Program-made: the position numbers and the translations under genes
Notes under the pieces: generated by a model
What the model was told of the DNA's origin: nothing
The model's database searches: none
The model's input: only the letters and a program-made list of their open reading frames with translations
Shown here: positions 46,861 through 58,345 of the stretch, piece after piece
Layout of the letters: each line of letters starts with the position of its first letter
Numbering within the stretch: the first letter of the stretch is position 1
Assembly (NCBI GenBank): GCA_028023455.1
Contig: JAQFVV010000050.1
Span: 4,032,626-4,096,625, forward strand
Origin: Epiperipatus broadwayi
Lineage: Eukaryota > Onychophora > Udeonychophora > Euonychophora > Peripatidae
Direction of reading: 5' to 3'
Length of the DNA: 64,000 nt

Positions 46861-47396
46861 AATATGCTTTATTCTCAGTTAAAAATTACAGAATATATAT
46901 TTATGGTTCATCTCCAGTAAAATGTCCTTTAGATTTCATTTTACATTTGAGGTCTCTACATTGGTGTACAATCATAGGCAATAATAATTAAATTAGAAAA
47001 TGGTTTAATTAACAAATTCTATTTAAATTCTACCCATTATAAAGCTGATATGAGTTTAGACATAAAATTTTAATTTTTTATATTGCTTAATTAAAATTTA
47101 CATCCAAACAAAATGAAAATCTTGATGCTAAAAATATAAATTAGAAAGAATAGTAAGATTTTTTTTAAAAAAACTGGGGGAAATAAAATATCATTAATCT
47201 AAAATCATTAATTCTAGAACTTTATTCAATTTGTGTCTTAGATTTCAGATTATATCTTTTATCTTTATACCCAAATATTATTATGCTACACAAAACAGAA
47301 AATCCACTGGAATTAGACTTATTAATTTAAAGCTATTTGCTAAATGTTTATTTCTCTTCTTTAATTTTGTTTGTACAAATCAACATATTTATTTAA

Positions 47397-47545
47397 AATG
47401 GTTAAAGATCAAGTGTGAAAGGTTAAAGATCAACTTTGAAAGATTAAAGATCAACTGGAAAGGCTAAAGGTTATCTCTAAAATATACATCTTTAAAAGAT
47501 TAAAAATCACTTTTGAAAGGTTTAAAGATGGAAGGTTAAAAGATC
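47397..47545 (+). repeat. Minisatellite, about 21-bp unit
   Basis: Seven or so diverged units of GGTTAAAGATCAACTTTGAA. The first units are in frame with a 78-codon open stretch (47231-47467) and read as a repeated ERLKIN(F/W) peptide, most likely fortuitous. Confidence 0.75.
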
Positions 47546-50519
47546 ACATTTTAATCTAATGGTATTCTATTTGTACTGTTTAAATATTTTTTACATTTTT
47601 TGTTCAAATTAAGTAATTTTATATACATATTGGCAGGCCCAACACATGAGTGTGAGGTGCATTGCCCTTAGTCTCATAAGCAGAGCTGGATGAGTACATT
47701 GCAATGACACATAACCTCCATTTATCAAGGACCTATATCTGGTTTGATCTGTTTCTTTTGCAAAAATTAAAACATTTTATCACATGCTAAATAAAATTGT
47801 GTTTCACTTTTTTTTTGCCTCTTTCATTTATAAATCCTGCAATGAATATCGGATGTGAAGTAATACACTTGTAACTGTACTAATATATGGCAATGCAGAT
47901 TTTTCAGTTACATTGTTTATCTAAATGTTTCAGAATGTTTTGGTCATGTTAATGTGAAATCAGCTTTTCATTACCACTTTTATGTATTGAATCAGAATAT
48001 GCAAATAATAATAATAAAATTAGAATAAAGTTCTTAATGAATTTGCAATGAAACAGACGGGAAAAAAATTTTTTTTTTTTTTTGCATTATATGTATTCTA
48101 CTTTGTTTTCTCAAATATTGATTCAATAAAATTGCACAAAATCATATTTATAATAAATAAGCAATTATTTATATATTAGAAATATCAATTTGTGCAATTT
48201 TAATATATCTACATTTGCAATAAAATAACTTGTGCTTTTAAATATCTAAATGTTTTATCATGTGAAAAAGATTCTCCTTCCCCATGAAATAAAATGAGTT
48301 AATTAAAGCAATGCATTCTATATAATTTTGTTTAACAAAAGACACAATAGAATACTAAAACATTATAATTATTTCATTTTTACATTTTTATTTACATATT
48401 AACTCTTCTGGCTTTAGTAGCTGCAGTGTCATAAATAGCAATCAATTTTAATGGGTCAACTCTAACCAACCTTTTGTTTTTTACTTTTGTGCAATTAGGA
48501 ATCTCAACAATAGAATTAAAATGTCAATCATGCAATATCATCAGGTATCTAGAGATTTTAAGGATTTACCTTACATTTACTTAAGTAAAAAAATTTCCAC
48601 ACTGTAAAGGATAGCTTACAATGCACACATTCCTAAAAAGATCAAGCATATTTATTGAACCCAATCCATTTGGAATTTATAGTAATAGTGGGAAGATTAT
48701 TATTTGTTATTATTATTACCTATGTACATATAATACACAATAAATTATTATATTTATAAAATAAAATACGATCAGTATTTTACAAAGTACTATTGCATAT
48801 ATAAAAAAAACTATTTGATTAAACTGTAATGTATATATTTTTTTTTTAATTTAAAATTGAATATTAATTAATAGGTAAATGAATTTGGGATGACTTGAAG
48901 TTAATTAGGTGGGTACATATGTGTGAAAATAAAACTGATTCTATTATTTTATTATTTTCTTTATTTATAATAAATCTAAATGTATTTAAACAATAGGCAG
49001 TTAAAGATATGAGCATTCCTGGAAATCTACGCACGTGAAAATGTATAAAAACAAAAGACAGTTTACAAATCATTCTTCTTATTGTTATAACAACTGTAAC
49101 AAAAGACAGCAATTAAAACTAAAAATTTAGAATGCTAAAATGGAGTTTTACTTTTTCTTTTAGTTAAATTGTAAACATTTTAAAAGTTGAATACTGTAAC
49201 TAAAAGTTTATCAAATTCAAAGGACAGAAAGTGAAAAGAAGTAAGAATAACTGATTAATTCTTAAATAATTAAATCGTGTTTAAAAAGTTGTTGGAGTAA
49301 ATTTGTATTTTTTAAATCTTTTCAAAAACAATAATGAGAATTAAATTTGCTAAAAATTGGAGAAGAAAAATGAAATAATTTTCTTAATATATATATAAGC
49401 ACTTCAATATTATTCAATAAAAATATATGATTATAAATAATTATTAAAATGTACTTTAATAAGAAAATGGGCTAGAGCAAAACATGCTATTGTGTGTCAT
49501 GGTATTTTCCTGCCAGCTGCATTATATCTAAATATATATTTCTACTTTATTGTAATCAAATGAGGATCAAGATGTTTATCATTAAACACAACTACAGGAG
49601 ACACCATTGTACCTATCTATTCTTGCTAAGGAGAATGATTTACTAAGTGAAACTGCTTTGAAGAACAACTTGCCTAACTATCAACTACTACTACTACTTC
49701 TATTATGATGATTTTTAAGGAACTTTGTTCCAATTACAATTTTTAATCAAAGAATCAATATTGTAAATTTTTGTTTATTTATTATTTTATTTTTTTATTC
49801 ATATTATCTGTTGTATTTTCACACTCTGGTGCTGAAGCCTCATTTTTCAGAATTAGCAAAGAAGAAAAGGGGGAATTATTCATTTTGATATTTTTTTTAT
49901 ATTTTCATTATAAATAAAACTTAGGTAATATCACCTGCTTTACATCAGGTCATCCACATAAATATTGAGGTAAGATTCGTTAAATTACAACACATACAGA
50001 ATACATATTATATGTTTTATTTTGTGATTAACCATGTACGTATATTTTCCAATATGTTTGACTAATCAACTGGGATCTGTCTCTATCATATATATAAATT
50101 GGGGAAACTTATTAAATAGATTAACATTTGTAAATATATAATTTAGCTAGCCAGCATCTCAATTATATTAAATAACTAAAGTTGATTTTTTCATATAATT
50201 ATGATTTGCAGAGAATGAGTGACATATGTGAATTTCTACCATGGAGTTTAAGGGTTGGATCTAGAGGATAATTAATTAGTAAGATGGTAGAGGTTCATTT
50301 GTGACACATGTACATATGATGATTATTATATTTTTTTTTTTTTTTTTATCATTACTATTGTTGTTATACTTGATATTTATTATTGTTAATAAATGTTTGA
50401 GAGTTTATATTATTCCGGTCTCTGGTTTATTGAGTTGTCCTGACATTCTACAGTTTAGAAATAATTATACATGCACACACATCTATTTTTCTTATTATAT
50501 AAAAGCTTGAAAATAAAAC
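47546..50519. other. AT-rich non-coding stretch
   Basis: No gene recognised. T-run at about 48067-48081 and at 50332-50347. Confidence 0.45.
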
Positions 50520-51140
50520 AAATATTATAAATGCTAGTTGTAACTTATATATTGGTGCAGGTGTTGCTGTGTATATCTGTTCATACCTGCTAAAGAAGTC
50601 AAAAGTAATAGTCTCTCTGGGTTTGAATATTAGGGCATAACGGAATTAAAAAGGGGGAAAGTGGATGAACTAACCTAAATTGCATTTAATATTATTAAAT
50701 AGGGATAGAGTTAGTTAATTAAAGGGTATGCAATCATTGGTTAAGCATTTCATCGGGTTCTCATTAGCACTCTATCAGATGACCCACAGTCTGAACATAG
50801 TTGGATGCAACTTTCTTCCCTTCTAATCCTGGTAGGTCTCTGCAGATTGTTTCATTAGAGGCAATAAATTAGAGCATATTAACTTATCCCCATACCATAT
50901 TGATACATCTGCATAGTAGTACAGTCTGCAAGTTACTTGACCGTCCGTTATATCTGGCATCATCAACTTTTGGGGCTAGTGGTCATCATTCTGTCCATTA
51001 TATCTATCGACCAACGTGGATGCACAATGTGTAGTGGGACTTCACACCGCTAAAGATCAAATTAGTGACTGGCATGACTAGTATGATAGGTATTAGGGGG
51101 TGTATGGTGAGAATCATTCCGTCCGTTATAACACTTACTT
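50520..51140. other. GC-richer unassigned block
   Basis: Noticeably less AT-rich than either side. Related short motifs recur inside: CCGTCCGTTATATCT (50941), CTGTCCATTATATCT (50992) and TCCGTCCGTTATAAC (51119), plus the inverse-like CATAACGGAATT (50636). Probably a fragment of an unrecognised mobile element; no ORF. Confidence 0.35.
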
Positions 51141-51644
51141 ATTTGATAAATTTTACAAACAGTTATATCACATCTTGAGATTTCTTTTGTTTAATGATAA
51201 ATTATAATAAGGGGGAAAATCAAATAATTTTATTCTTCCACTAGTATAGATAAAGAATTTTGTAAATACTTTTTCAATCAAGTAGTTACAAGTAAAGTTG
51301 TATAGATGTTACAATAATACTGTATTAATAAAATGCATAAAATATCTTTATAAAAAATTGTTTTTAACTAATTTCATTAGCAACAACTTGATAAAAATAC
51401 ATATTTTAAAAATCCAATCTCTTACAAATAATTTATTTACATTTTCTATTAACAAAAATAGCTTCTCTTATTTTTGTTCAATAATAAAATACACTGCATT
51501 ATTATATTAATTTTAATGCCTATTAATAATTAAGTTATATATATATATATATAAAGAGTCTGCTAATAGCTCAAAACAAGCTTATTAATTTTATTTTTTA
51601 TGATAAATGCTACAAGAGAAAATACCTGAAGTCTTTATCTATGA

Positions 51645-51697
51645 GTCCCAATCCCGGTTTCAAGCTATGGCTCTCATCAGTGAGAAGCTAGGACATT
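51645..51697 (-). ncRNA. Hammerhead ribozyme relic (R3 copy A)
   Basis: On the minus strand CUGAUGA, helix II GAGC-CAUA-GCUU and GAAA are intact, but about five bases covering the GUC cleavage site are missing relative to copy C. Predicted unable to cleave. Confidence 0.6.
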
Positions 51698-52678
51698 AGA
51701 TTCAAAATATGAACTCAAACCAAGCATTTATCTAATTCTTAAATATTAAGTAAAGATCCAAATCTTCAGACACCTACATGTCTTCAAACTCAGCTCCTTA
51801 ACTAAAGAAACTATATGAGCCTGAATTAAATTCAGTGATCCCATACATTAGTAGGCTTAGCAATTTAATATAACCAAAGCCCTAATAGCAAAATTATAAT
51901 ATTAGTAAAAATCAGTCATATATCACATGACGTATATAGCTTGTATTACCAATATGTAATATAGAAAGAGCCTGCTAATAGCTCTAAACAAGCTTATTTA
52001 TTTTAATTTTTATGATATTGGTAATATGAGCTATATAGGTCATGTGATTCATGACTGATTTTTACTAATATTATAGTTTTGCTATTAGGGCTTTGGCTAT
52101 ATTAAATTGCTAAGCCTACTAATATATGAGATCACTGAATTTAGTTCAGACTCATATAGTTTCTTAGGTTAAAGAGCTGAGTTTGAAGACATGTCGGTGT
52201 CTGAAGATTTGGATCTTTTTCTTAATATTTAAGAATTAAATAAATGTTTGGCTTGAGTTAATATTTTGAATCTAATGTTCTAGCTCCTCACTGATGAGAG
52301 GGATGGTGACCATCATAGATAAGACTTCAGGTATTTTCTCTTGTAGCATTTATCATAAAAAATAAAATAAATAAGCTTGTTTAGAGCCAAGCTATTAGCA
52401 GGCTCTTTATATATTACATATTGGTAATACAAGGTATATAGGTCATGTGTGATATATGATTGATTTTTACTATTATAATTTTGCTATTAGGGCTTTGGCT
52501 ATATTAAATTGCTAAGCCTACTAATATATGGGATCTCTGAATTTAGTTCAGGCTCATATAGTTTCTTTGGTTAAAGTGCTGAGTTTGAAGACATGTAGGT
52601 GTCTGAAAATTTGGATCTTTTTTTTAATATTTAAGAATTAGATAAAAGCTTGGCTTGAGTTAATATTTTGAATCTTAT

Positions 52679-52734
52679 GTCCTAGCTCCTCACTGATGAG
52701 AGCCATTGCTTGAAACCAGTCTGGGGATGGGGAC
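52679..52734 (+). ncRNA. Type I hammerhead ribozyme, complete core (R3 copy C)
   Basis: CUGAUGA (52693-52699). Helix II is GAGC (52700-52703) with GCUU (52708-52711) around the tetraloop CAUU. GAAA is at 52712-52715. Helix III is two pairs (A52715-U52720, C52716-G52719) with a CA loop, and the cleavage triplet GUC is at 52719-52721. Helix I is CCUCA (52688-52692) with UGGGG (52722-52726), an internal loop, then GUCC (52679-52682) with GGAC (52731-52734). Every conserved core nucleotide is present. The very small helix III loop is the main doubt about activity. Confidence 0.8.
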
Positions 52735-52824
52735 CATCATAGCTAAAGGCTTCATGTATTTTCTCTTGTAGCATTTATCATAAAAAATAAAATAATTAAG
52801 CTTGTTTAGAGCTAGTAGCAGGCT

Positions 52825-52830
<6 letters not shown>

Positions 52831-52858
<28 letters not shown>
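52831..52858. repeat. (TA)n microsatellite at PLE end
   Basis: TA array exactly between the end of R3 copy C and the 3' end of the minus-strand PLE copy. Confidence 0.85.
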
Positions 52859-52862
<4 letters not shown>

Positions 52863-53811
52863 ATTCAAACAAATATATTTAACACAGTATTCAAAATTAA
52901 ATAATATATTCTTTACCAGAAGTACTTTCAATTGTTTCACTGACAACCTTTATCAACCATTAATACAAACGTACAAAAAATAAAAACTTGCATTACCCAT
53001 CATTCAATCTATTCAAATTTCCCACAATTCTGTTGTCTTTATATTAGCCAATTGTTTATTCATTAAACCACCTCTATTCCTAGATATCATCATTGCCTCT
53101 TTAATTTTACATTTTTCACTACACCTTTCAATTTGAATAATTTTTATATCTCTATTATTAAATTTAAAACCATAATTACATGTTTTATTATGATCAAATA
53201 TAATTGATGGAGTATTCATATTTACTGAAGATATATTTTCTTTCTGTACACGTTTATATAATGTCTTATGATCATTATATCGTTTTTGTAATGTACATTT
53301 GGATTCCCCTATATATTTTATTCCACAATCACATTCCAACATATATATAACAGAACTTAATTCAAACTTAGAAATCTTGGCTTTGGAGTTATTTATCATA
53401 TCATTTATATTATTTGAAGAGAAAAAAGAATTTATACACAAACCACTAAAAAGTTTATTAATTAATTTAGCTTGTTGATTAGATATAAAAGGAATAGAAA
53501 TCCATTTATCACTTTTTAATTTACTTAATATTTTCTTATTATTACTCTTATTTTGATTATATTTTGTAATTGTATTATAAATAATATTCCTTCCATAACC
53601 AACATTCAACATATCAGTAATATATACATTAATATTTTCAATTTTATCACTAATAAATTTGCACAAATAATCATTTCTAAATAAAAATGACTTCAAACCA
53701 GCTAATTTATGACTCATATAAACTTTAGAATTATATGGAATATAACACCTAATTTCCACAGGCTTTAAAATCATATTATAATCAAACACATTATTTCTTT
53801 TAATAAATATA
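52857..53811 (-). mobile_element. PLE family 1, 5'-truncated copy (minus)
   Basis: Contains the C-terminal part of the ORF and a 3' UTR of about 150 bp ending TTTGAATTATTA at the (TA)n. It is nearly identical to the plus copy at 54264-55297. It begins at the residues FIKRN after the RT palm and lacks the RT catalytic motifs. Arranged head-to-head with the plus copy. Confidence 0.85.
53013..53811 (-). CDS. PLE family 1 thumb and GIY-YIG endonuclease, open but truncated
   Basis: An uninterrupted frame of about 265 PLE codons. The first dozen codons of the longer open stretch (up to 53849) are junction sequence and not element. The N-terminal half is the post-palm RT region (DYNMILKPVEIR, SHKLAGLKSFLFRNDYL). 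Then comes a GIY-YIG endonuclease: SVIYMLECDCGIKYIGESK carries the Cys-x-Cys and the YIG motif, LQKRYNDH the conserved Arg and His, IKEAMMI the catalytic Glu, and GGLMNK the conserved Asn. It ends at ELWEI and TAA. No start codon of its own and no RT palm, so a non-functional fragment, although the endonuclease looks intact. It represents the unexpanded state of the TA site at 54719. Confidence 0.85.
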
Positions 53812-53847
53812 AAAATTGATAATAATGATGTTATGTGTACACTTGAC

Positions 53848-54727
53848 ATATCTGAAATGTATGGTTCAATTAATCGTATGGAATCAATAGAGATTATTGA
53901 AAGAGCTTTGTTTTTAAAATCTATAGATAATAATATTAGAAATTTTATTGTTAAAATATTAAGATTTGTGAATGATAATATATATGTTAGGTTTAATGAT
54001 TGCTTTTATAAAATGAATTTTATTTCGCCAATGGGTCTTCCGGTAGTATCACAGCTTTGTAATTTTTCTATTTCTAATTATGAGGTTAAGATATTGTCTC
54101 AGATAAAATATAAAGGAATTAAAGTATATTGTAGATATGTTGATGATGTATTTATATGTGCACATAATGAAATAATAGTTAATTTGTTTAATGAGTTAAA
54201 TATGATTAATAATATAAAATGGGTGTTAAATGAAGAGAAGGAAGATTCTATAAAGTTTTTAGATATATTTATTAAAAGAAATAATAATGTGTTTGATTAT
54301 AATATGATTTTAAAGCCTGTGGAAATTAGGGGTTATATTCCATATAATTCTAAAGTTCATATGAGTCATAAATTAGCTGGTTTGAAGTCATTTTTATTTA
54401 GAAATGATTATTTGTGAAAATTTATTAGTGATAAAATTGAAAATATTAATGTATATATTACTGATATGTTGAATGTTGGTTATGGAAGGAATATTATTTA
54501 TAATACAATTACAAAATATAATCAAAATAAGAGTAATAATAAGAAAATATTAAGTAAATTAAAAAGTGATAAATGGATTTCTATTTCTTTTATATCTAAT
54601 CAACAAGCTAAATTAATTAATAAACTTTTTAGTGGTTTGTGTATAATTTCTTTTTTCTCTTCAAATAATATAAATGATATGATAAATAACTCCAAAGCCA
54701 AGATTTCTAAATTTGAATCAAGTTCTG

Positions 54728-54763
<36 letters not shown>

Positions 54764-54771
54764 CTTAACTT

Positions 54772-54815
<44 letters not shown>

Positions 54816-55139
54816 AAATGTGATTGTGGAATAAAATATATAGGGGAATCCAAATGTACATTACAAAAACGATATAATGATCATAAGACATTATATAAAC
54901 GTGTACAGTAAGAAAATATATCTTCAGTAAATATGAATACTCCATCAATTATATTTGATCATAATAAAACAGGTAATTATGGTTTTAAATTTAATAATAG
55001 AGATATAAAAATTATTCAAATTGAAAGGTGTAGTGAAAAACGTAAAATTAAAGAGGCAATGATGATATCTAGGAATAGAGGTGGTTTAATGAATAAACAA
55101 TCGGCTAATATAAAGATAACAGAATTGTGGGAAATTTGA
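53848..55139 (+). pseudogene. PLE family 1 RT-endonuclease ORF, broken
   Basis: RT motif A LDISEMYGSI is at the start, then ISPMGLPVVSQLCNFSISNY (motif B), CRYVDDVFI (motif C with the catalytic YVDD) and IKFLDIFIKRN. A TGA at 54415-54417 interrupts after FLFRNDYL. The frame continues to SSVIY, where a (TA)n fold-back expansion of about 90 bp (54719-54817) disrupts the endonuclease active-site tyrosine region. The rest follows (LKCDCGIKYIGESK-like, then NTPSIIFDHNKT to ELWEI, 54933-55139), with one further stop near 54910. RT blocks N-terminal to motif A are missing. Confidence 0.85.
54719..54817. repeat. (TA)n double hairpin inside the PLE
   Basis: AAGTTCT before the first (TA)n is inverted as AGAACTT after it (54760-54766). 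TTCAACA precedes and TGTTGAA follows the second (TA)n (54770-54776, 54811-54817). In the sister PLE copy the same place reads TTCTGTTATATATATGTTGG with no expansion (plus coordinates about 53338-53358). Confidence 0.85.
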
Positions 55140-55318
55140 ATAGATTGAATGATGGGTAATGCAAGTTTTTATTTTTTGTACGTTTGTATTAATGGTTGAT
55201 AAAGGTTGTCAGTGAAACAATTGAAAGTACTTCTGGTAAAGAATATATTATTTAATTTTGAATACTGTGTTAAATATATTTGTTTGAATTATTATTATAT
55301 GATTTAAAAATACAGACA

Positions 55319-55394
55319 TTTAATGGTTGTAGTTATATATATATATATATATATACAGTACAACCATTTAATGGTTGTAGTTATATATATAATA
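55319..55394. repeat. (TA)n with inverted and repeated flank
   Basis: TTTAATGGTTGTAG precedes (TA)n, its inverse TACAACCATT follows, then ATGGTTGTAGTTATATATA starts again. Confidence 0.8.
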
Positions 55395-55984
55395 CTTTAT
55401 CATACAGTTCAAAAATTAGGGTTTATCCAGTATTTATTTAAAGGATGAATTTTAAATTTTCATACTTAGATTGTTTATTCAATAATTTTTTAGAAGCCAT
55501 TAAAATTCCTTACATTTTATTTTGTTTATTAGAAGTATATACTCTTATTCTTCTTTTTTACTTTCTTTGCATATCTTCATACATTCATATATATCTTATA
55601 ATAACTTCTTTCTTATACACTTCAATGCCAATAAATTTTTTGAACAAGTTTATTTATTTTCCTTACAGTTTATTCATAGGTTTTATCATGAAATTTGTTA
55701 AGAATTAAATATTTTGGCACGCAATAATATGTTTTTAAAAATTATTTTTTTTGCTCACTCTGTTTTGCTTTGTTTTGCATCATAGTGTGGATTATAGATC
55801 AATTACGAGTTTTTAGTTAGAGAACAGATAAAATGCTAATACTGCATTTCAAAAAATATAATATTGTTATTAAAAATAGGAAAATCTATTTAATAAAATA
55901 TGTAAAAATATAATATGGCATGATAAAAAGAGAAAGATAATATTGTTATTAAAGTAATTTACACAAGACAGCAGTGAAATTGAT
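55395..55984. other. AT-rich non-coding stretch
   Basis: An 87-codon open stretch (55445-55708) is hydrophobic and AT-driven and is not recognised. Nothing else seen. Confidence 0.45.
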
Positions 55985-56345
55985 ACTAGGATCCCACATT
56001 CAGGAGTTGAATACTCTTATCACTATTTTAAACTGAATAAGTCACATGACTCATCTAAAATATCATTGATAAATTTAATTTGACCACATGAAGAATTACA
56101 GTAATTATGAGGTAATATTTTTAAAATAAGTTTTATTTTTAAATAAATTATTAATATTAATGTGTTGTATTTTGTATAAATATTTAACTATAATTGATAG
56201 CAAAATCTAAACATTTTTATTTAAATGTAAATTGTATTAATTGTAATGACAAAAGGGTGTTATTGTGACAAAATAGTTTTGGCCTGTTCAGTTTAGCACA
56301 ATGATAAGAGTATATATATAGGATATTTTGAGCCTGATCCTGGAT
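55985..56345. repeat. Inverted pair of tRNA-like SINE heads
   Basis: Plus-strand 56285-56345 reads TTCAGTTTAGCACAATGATA then AGCCTGATCCTGG. The minus strand of 55985-56041 reads TTCAGTTTAAAATAGTGATA then GGGATCCTAG. The first block resembles a polymerase III A-box region. Neither forms a tRNA. The two are about 250 bp apart, in opposite orientation. Confidence 0.4.
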
Positions 56346-58139
56346 ATTTAAGACTCCATCAATTTTCACAGTAAATTTAATTTAGAAAAGTATTCCCTTC
56401 ATATTTAAATACAAAATATTTACATTCAGAATGTATTTCTAACAAAGAAATGACTCAAAAATGTAAACATTTTTATTTACATATAAATTTTATTATCTTG
56501 GCATCCCTATATTGAAGTGATTTTGTGACTCACCCAGCCTGCACATCCACACATAGTGGTATTGCATATTAGTCTTGCAGAATATCTAAGTCTCCCCCCC
56601 CCCCTTCACACACACAGTTTTTAGACATATGATGGTATATTTCTATCAATATCTTTTAAACTTTAAAATAGGTAATCAAAATCATTGAAACATTGAGAAC
56701 AATTTTGATTGTTTTAATTTTAATACTATTGATTTCTTTTAATCAGTAAGCTATAAATGAATGTTATTTAAAAAACTATTAAGTAGATTTTTTTTTCTAA
56801 TGTTTAACTAAACATAAAACCGTTACTTGAATTTTATTAAATTCTTCAATTTGTTCGTATAAACAATAACTTTTAAAAATTATGTTTTATATTTTGTCAG
56901 TATTTTAAAATTCTTATTATAAAAAATGGGTGCAAATTAAAAAAAAACTCAAGTATTAACAACATAAAAAACTTTAGTTTATGTTATTTCTTTAATAACT
57001 TCTAATTGTTATGAACTGTAATTTTTTTTAAAAAAACTATTTTTTTAATTAATATAATTGAAAATATTTTTAATGAAGCCATTGTTATTGTTAATATAAT
57101 TTCATTTTGCTTATGTTATGCACTAGCATTTGAAGAATTGTTTTTTAAGATATTTTACAAACTCATTTAAATACTTAAAATATAATAAAGACCATACTAA
57201 AATAAAATTGTATATATAAATGAAAAAATCTTATATTATAGATGACACAATGTGGCAACCACTTTACACACCAAATTGAAAGACCTGCTAAAATAATAAA
57301 TTATATTTGAAAAATATATATTTTTATAAATACATATATAATACATATTTTTTCTACTACAACTATTGTTTTACTTTAAATATTCTTTTCAGAAATCTGA
57401 AAATGTGTAGTAGTCAAAGTTTGACTCAGTTTCTAGGCCCTGTTCATGAATTCCATCTCAATTAAGGAAGTTTAAAATCAAACAACTTATTTTTATTATA
57501 TTTTAAACATAATTCTGAATCTCTAGAAAATAAATAGAAGTAATCTTTATATAAACTATGAGACGTTTAAGACTGTACCAAATCATGAAAAAAAAAAAAA
57601 CAAATACTACAAGTCTAATTATAATCATATCCTCTTTTAATGAATCATTTTAATGATCACTTTGTTTAAATCTATTCCCGTGCAATTTCATCATGACATA
57701 ATCATTTAGTAGCAAGTCTTAACTTTCTTTCGTTATCACAGCTGTAAAAGTTTAAAAGATAGTTTTTGTTCAAATGATAAAGATATCATAGTTACCATGA
57801 GTGTATATTACATTTTGCAGCTGATAATAAACAAGACCAGTCTATCTGATTTGGCCATTTTCTAAATATGATAATTTGAATAAAAAATGGCAAACCAAAA
57901 GTAATAGTTTAATTCAAATAATCAAAACAATATGCTCTAAAACGTTTATCATCTGGGTATTATTTCAGAGATTTTTAGTTTTTAATGTGCTACTACTCGT
58001 CTTTTAAACTAAGAGTTAAATGATTATATTGTCAGTAAGCCAGAAGTTAAAAATGATGTACAAACATCACAGTGACATGCTGAACCTAAAATCTTTATTA
58101 AAATAATCAAGTTAAGATTATTTTGCTTAAATCACTAAA
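56346..58139. other. AT-rich non-coding stretch
   Basis: C-run at 56595-56604 and A-run near 57589. No gene or recognised repeat. Confidence 0.45.
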
Positions 58140-58345
58140 TAGCACATGCCCACTAGTTCTTATGCTATGTGCAGAGTTCTCAGATCCAAGACTCCTCCCT
58201 GACGAAAGGCACAAGTTAGAAATTAGTCTGGGGATGTTGAATGAGTAGCACTAGATAGGAATTTTATACACAAACCTTTTCTATTGATTACTCTGGCTTA
58301 TACTGAGTGGTGCTTCTGTATGGTGAGTTTTGCCTGTTTTTATTT
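58140..58345 (+). mobile_element. R2 family repeat with ribozyme relic
   Basis: Runs from the pre-ribozyme segment (GCAGAGTTCTCAGATCCAAG) through the ribozyme to CACAAACCTTTTC, TTGATTACTCTGGCTTA, ACTGAGTGG and GTATGGTGAGTTTTGCCTG. It ends before the usual GATCATGTGAT tail. Confidence 0.65.
58185..58241 (+). ncRNA. Hammerhead ribozyme relic (R2)
   Basis: CUGACGA (58199-58205; a permitted change at the variable position) and GAAA (58219-58222) are intact, with GUC at 58226-58228 and UGGGG after it. Inner helix I has four of five pairs, and outer UCCAA/UUGAA has one mismatch. Helix II (58206-58218) no longer pairs well, so activity is doubtful. Confidence 0.6.

Larger units (their letters stand above)
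51553..52830. mobile_element. R3 family array: one inverted and two direct copies
   Basis: Copy A is on the minus strand (51553-51960). A short inverted 3' end follows (51965-52015), then copy B (+, 52016-52405) and copy C (+, 52406-52830). Shared landmarks are GGTCATGTGA, TTGCTATTAGGGCTTTGGCT, GCTAAGCCTACTAATATATG, GTGCTGAGTTTGAAGACATG and the 3' end GCTTGTTTAGAGCTA...GCAGGCTCTTTATATA. B and C are a head-to-tail tandem with a ribozyme spacing of about 402 bp (shortened by a deletion in B). Only copy C has a full ribozyme. Confidence 0.75.
53812..55297 (+). mobile_element. PLE family 1, 5'-truncated copy (plus)
   Basis: Starts at RT motif A and runs through palm, thumb and GIY-YIG endonuclease to the same 3' end (TTTGAATTATTA, 55283-55295) as the minus copy. 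Together the two copies form an inverted repeat with arms of about 1 kb and a spacer of about 450 bp. Confidence 0.85.

Noticed and set aside
52285-52315. Hammerhead in R3 copy B
   Set aside because: CUGAUGA is present but a deletion of about 25 bp removes helix II, GAAA and the cleavage site; only a stub remains.
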